This document shows positions 60,879 through 64,000 of a stretch of 64,000 nt of DNA, in pieces. The stretch is taken from assembly GCF_963583255.1 (NCBI RefSeq), contig NC_084803.1, positions 8,918,238 through 8,982,237 of the forward strand. Reading direction: 5' to 3'. Made by a program: the position numbers and the translations under genes. Under the pieces are notes generated by a model. That model was given only the letters and a program-made list of their open reading frames with translations, had not been told where the DNA came from and made no database searches. Origin of the DNA: Pyrus communis. Taxonomy: Eukaryota > Streptophyta > Magnoliopsida > Rosales > Rosaceae. Every line of letters begins with the position of its first letter. The stretch's first letter is position 1.

Positions 60879-62607
60879 AATGCCATTTCGCGTGCATCTC
60901 AGCCAAAAGCAATACTTTATACCGACGAATTTAACTGCCAAATGGACCTAGAGAGCCTAAATTATCATTTTTGAGATACAACCCTCACTGATCAATGCTG
61001 ATTAGTTAGAAAAAAGTTGAGCTGCTAAACGATGATTCAAGGAGAAAAAAAATCAGACAGATTGCTGCTCTTAACCCCTCTGTATCGTCTGGAAACTTCT
61101 GCCCTTTAACTTTGATAAGGTTCCCCATGCAGGTTCTGCTTTCCTCCATTTGAATCCCTTCTAGCAGTAAGAAACTTCTGCCCTTTCACTTTGGTGAACT
61201 TCTGCGACTTCTCCTCACCAAGCAGCCACTTTGCTCCAGATCTTTCAAATTGAAATTCCTCTCCTTCAACCTTTGCTTGTTGAATTTCACATCAACAGCA
61301 TCTCCCTATACGCTAAGAGTTTTTTTCGGATTCAAGCTTTCCGACGGTACTTGGACGATTCCTCCGACGCCCGCCATCAAGGTTAGTCTAAAACGATTCC
61401 TACATTATTGACCTATTGCATGTCAAAATCTGCTTCAAATTTGTGATTTAATATAATTGGGCTTTAGAAAATTTTTCTTGATTTTGTCTAATCCAATTTA
61501 ACGATTAGAAATTTCGCCTGGGGACTGCAATTTCATCTGCTCCAATCAAATAGATTTTTTTTTTAATCTGAATTTAGAAAATTATATTCAAATTTGTTTT
61601 ACATCTGATTCAGTTGGATTTAGGGGTTGTGTTTTAGTGTTTCCTGGCCTGAGTTGTATATTAAAAAAAGAGTGATTTTTTTGTATCCTAAAGAGTTCAT
61701 CATGATCATAGACACGGTCTGATATTATCAAGTAAGATGCCGAGTCCTCTTTCCTTCATATAATTACATTTGGAGCTGTTTTTCTGGGTTTTTGTTGATT
61801 TGTTTGCTTATCTGGTATATACCAGAAGAGTGACACCGCCACGAACTTTATCAATTTATACATGAAAAACGTCACACTTGGGCCAATTTAACCATTTATT
61901 TTGAGCACATCACATCAGCAAAATAATAAAACATATAACAGCGTGGTTTTTTCAAGTCAATTTTTTTGGGCATATTGTTGTTCATGTAAGTGTTGATTTG
62001 AAAAATGTGAGTGATTTTGGCATTTTATGACAAAGAAGAAGAATAGTATGTATGCTATAACATTATGAGTGTGAGAACTGAGACATGTGAATTGTATGGA
62101 GGTAAGCAACAATTATGCAAGACATGTGAATTGTACGGAGGTAAGCAACAGTTATCTGGCTGTTTCTTTTTTGCTAAAAAGATTGTGTGACTTTTGATAT
62201 ATTGTTCATTACGAAACAAGGAAGAATAGGAAGAAAGTGTAATATATGATCTCTAACCATTCGACTTTGTTCCAAGCAATATTGTTTGGTGAAATAGTTG
62301 TGTTAAAGATATTGGAGAAAATTAAAAATATTTAAAATTTATTTTGAGGAGGTTCTCATTCTCCAGGTGAAATCCAGATACCAATTTGTCAAGATCAGTG
62401 GTGACACAAAGTGGCATATGAAGCAGGGCTCTTGTACCCTGAAAAAAAAGAAGTCGCTTGTCTCAAATCTCCAGACGCAGGTCGATTCCTGGTGAGAAGG
62501 ATGTCATCAATGGTCGAATCTCCCCTTCTTCTTATCGCCTTCATCTATGGGTGATGGTTGTTTCTTCCTTCTGTCACTAATTTACTTTTGGAGTCTTGGA
62601 CAGAGAG

Positions 62608-63749
62608 ATGGCAGGCGTTGGCGGTGGCGGTGTAGGAGGAGTGATATTGGACGAGTGTGTACTTTTTGGTGGTACCAATGTCAACTTGCAATCAGACGCC
62701 CACTTTCTGCTTCATAAGCTTCGCCATTCCAACATTCCTATGGTCGGTACTCCTCCTCCTACTAGTCTACTACTACTTTCCCTTTCACTCTTTTGGTTCC
62801 AATTTTGTCCATCTGCTTAATTTTTCATTTCCATTTATTCTTCTGCCCAATGTAATTCAGCCTGTCATGTTCTTTGGTTTGTCCTTATCTTACAATTTTC
62901 CCGACCAAAATAACGAAATTATTGTTAATTAATCTTTTCTATTCTGTTTTTTGGCTTATCTTTGAATGCAGGGAATTTCTTATGGAGCAGGTCTTGAAGC
63001 TCATAAGGTAAAGCTTCTCATTTTCCTGCACATCCTTTTTAGTTACTTACACTTACACTTTCTTCTTCGATCTTAATTAAACAAGGAAATAAAAGAAAGA
63101 ATTATCACACTATCTGTCTGAGCTCTGACAATCTTCAATCTGTATCTTGTCATATATAGGTTAATATTCTCAAAGAAATGGCGGCACAGTATTCCATCCA
63201 TTGCTTCCTCTTAGATGAATCCGCATCCTCTACAAACGATGCTATACGTGAGGTTATGCTAGCTTGGCCTAATACCCGAGGCTGTATTTTGTATATAGTA
63301 TCCAACAACAAGGAATACATGTTTCCTAAACTAAGCAAATGCGGTTGGGTTATCACGCTTCTCAGTGAGTATTGCACTTTCATGTTTTCCCCAACCATGC
63401 TCTCCGAGTCAATGACGTCCTGTTGTTGGCTCAACTGCAAATTATTTTGGTTTCAGATGTTGAAGGCAGCCCTGCATCCACATGTGAGAGTTCAAGCATG
63501 GTGTATATCAACAAACTATGCGAGTTGCCTTTGACTATTTGCCAAATAAATAGAAAGGTTTTTGAGAGGAACTGCTGTCCATATACTACTATTACTGCCT
63601 TTGGCTATTTGTTTTTATGTATACAACTTTTCTTCTATATTTCTTGTAACATTGAATCTTATGCTTCACATGGAAAACAGGCATTTGGAAACAGCATTGT
63701 GACAGTTGGTTATATTATGAAGCCGTCTCGTGAAGGGGATTTCGCTAAG
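62608..63749 (+). CDS. ITPK4: ITPK4-type inositol 1,3,4-trisphosphate 5/6-kinase, N-terminal part, cut by window edge
   Basis: Inositol polyphosphate kinase family; ITPK4 contributes to inositol phosphate metabolism and, in Arabidopsis, to phytate synthesis. Exons seen: 62608-62742 (ATG 62608, MAGVGGGGVGGVILDECVLF), 62972-63007, 63160-63364, 63457-63557, 63681-63749, all in frame; later exons lie beyond 64000. Visible: GISYGAGLEAHKVNILKEMA, QYSIHCFLLDES, GCILYIVSNNKEYMFPKLSK, NKLCELPLTICQINRKAFG, and TVGYIMKPSREGDFAK, which begins the part shared with ITPK proteins. The N-terminal half before it is the long extension specific to ITPK4. The ATP-grasp catalytic half is not in the window, so activity cannot be judged. 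A TTG-initiated extension at 62596 is not used. Confidence 0.88.
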
Positions 63750-64000
63750 GTGAGCTTTCTATAAAATTGAAGGCAATCAGTGCTAGGAGAGAAGAAAATA
63801 TTGAAAAGACAAAAGGAAGAAAACATTGATACTTGGTATCGTGCAAATATGATTGTGCTTTCTGAAAGGCTTTGAGTCACTATTCACTTCAGTTGGACTG
63901 TTCGCTTGACTTTTTGCACTTGTAAAATTACCCTGATAGATTGAATGGCTGTAATTATTTAACTGGAAATTCTAGTAATTTTGAGTTGAGGAAATTTATC
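63750..64000. other. Intron of the ITPK4-type gene up to window edge
   Basis: The sequence after the GTGAGC donor at 63750 has no further exon recognisable before the window ends. Confidence 0.6.

Larger units (their letters stand above)
59560..62607. other. Spacer between uridine nucleosidase and ITPK4-type gene
   Basis: URH1 3' UTR to about 59850, then AT-rich DNA with a short A-rich tract near 60092-60120, an 85-bp tandem duplication (60302-60471), a diverged copy of the 5.9-kb repeat (60664-60878) and, from about 62340, probable leader of the next gene. The 61080-61380 stretch has CTTCTGCCCTTT(A/C)ACTTTG twice, but no gene. Confidence 0.5.

Noticed and set aside
61060..61300. Repeated CTTCTGCCCTTT(A/C)ACTTTG blocks as a gene fragment
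   Set aside because: The minus-strand reading gives short KVKGQKF-like pieces interrupted by stops; no family could be named, so not called a pseudogene.

Overview
This window is nuclear DNA from a flowering plant. Every recognisable gene is a plant nuclear gene split by short GT-AG introns, the intergenic DNA is AT-rich, and it is full of MITEs, LINE and SINE pieces and microsatellites. The proteins read as rosid dicot, and I think Rosaceae (apple/pear/Prunus type) is likely; that is an impression from remembered sequences, not a proof. There are no prokaryotic features, CRISPR arrays or operons.

Layout: (1) 0.55-4.95 kb, minus: ASHH3-type SET-domain histone methyltransferase. (2) 7.65-11.55 kb, minus: Rab GDP-dissociation inhibitor, all 13 exons resolved. 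(3) 11.6-15.6 kb: MITE-rich spacer with a 1.39-kb Mutator-like element carrying a 9-bp target duplication. (4) 15.67-19.59 kb, plus: SKIP35-type ankyrin protein with a LINE in its second coding intron. (5) 20.29-20.66 kb, minus: ARGOS-like organ-size protein. (6) 20.7-32.1 kb: gene-free, a second Mutator-like element, three copies of a palindromic MITE, an LTR-like remnant with a minisatellite. (7) 32.11-33.69 kb, minus: LEA2/desiccation protein. (8) 34.71-37.29 kb, minus: catalytically degenerate APS2-type ADP-glucose pyrophosphorylase small subunit. (9) 39.00-40.92 kb, minus: lumazine synthase, head-to-head with (10) 41.20-43.60 kb, plus: plastid dihydrodipicolinate reductase. (11) 44.72-48.17 kb, plus: poly(ADP-ribose) glycohydrolase. 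(12) 49.03-50.35 kb, plus: MRL7/MRL7-L plastid thioredoxin-fold protein. (13) 51.86-52.35 kb, minus: small plant-specific protein of unknown function. (14) 52.67-53.8 kb: LINE RNase H remnant and a SINE. (15) 54.59-56.57 kb, minus: unrecognised 662-residue serine-rich protein, divergent from (16) 57.19-59.56 kb, plus: uridine nucleosidase. (17) 62.61 kb to the right edge, plus: N-terminal part of an ITPK4-type inositol phosphate kinase, cut by the window.

The genes do not form a pathway. What ties them together is gene order: from memory, ASHH3, GDI, SKIP35, ARL, the LEA protein, lumazine synthase, dihydrodipicolinate reductase and ITPK4 lie in this order on Arabidopsis chromosome 2 (At2g44150 down to At2g43980), while PARG with MRL7-L come from another linked Arabidopsis block (near At2g3184x-3187x). 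I found no wholly new biological system. The best leads are the Mutator-like elements with triplex-prone interiors, the short bidirectional promoter between two plastid biosynthesis genes, an intact but motif-degenerate AGPase paralogue, and several splicing oddities (GC-AG intron, 6-bp terminal coding exon, 19-bp micro-exon, microsatellite splice donor). Exon borders were read by eye from splice sites plus conserved protein sequence; frames were checked by exon length.
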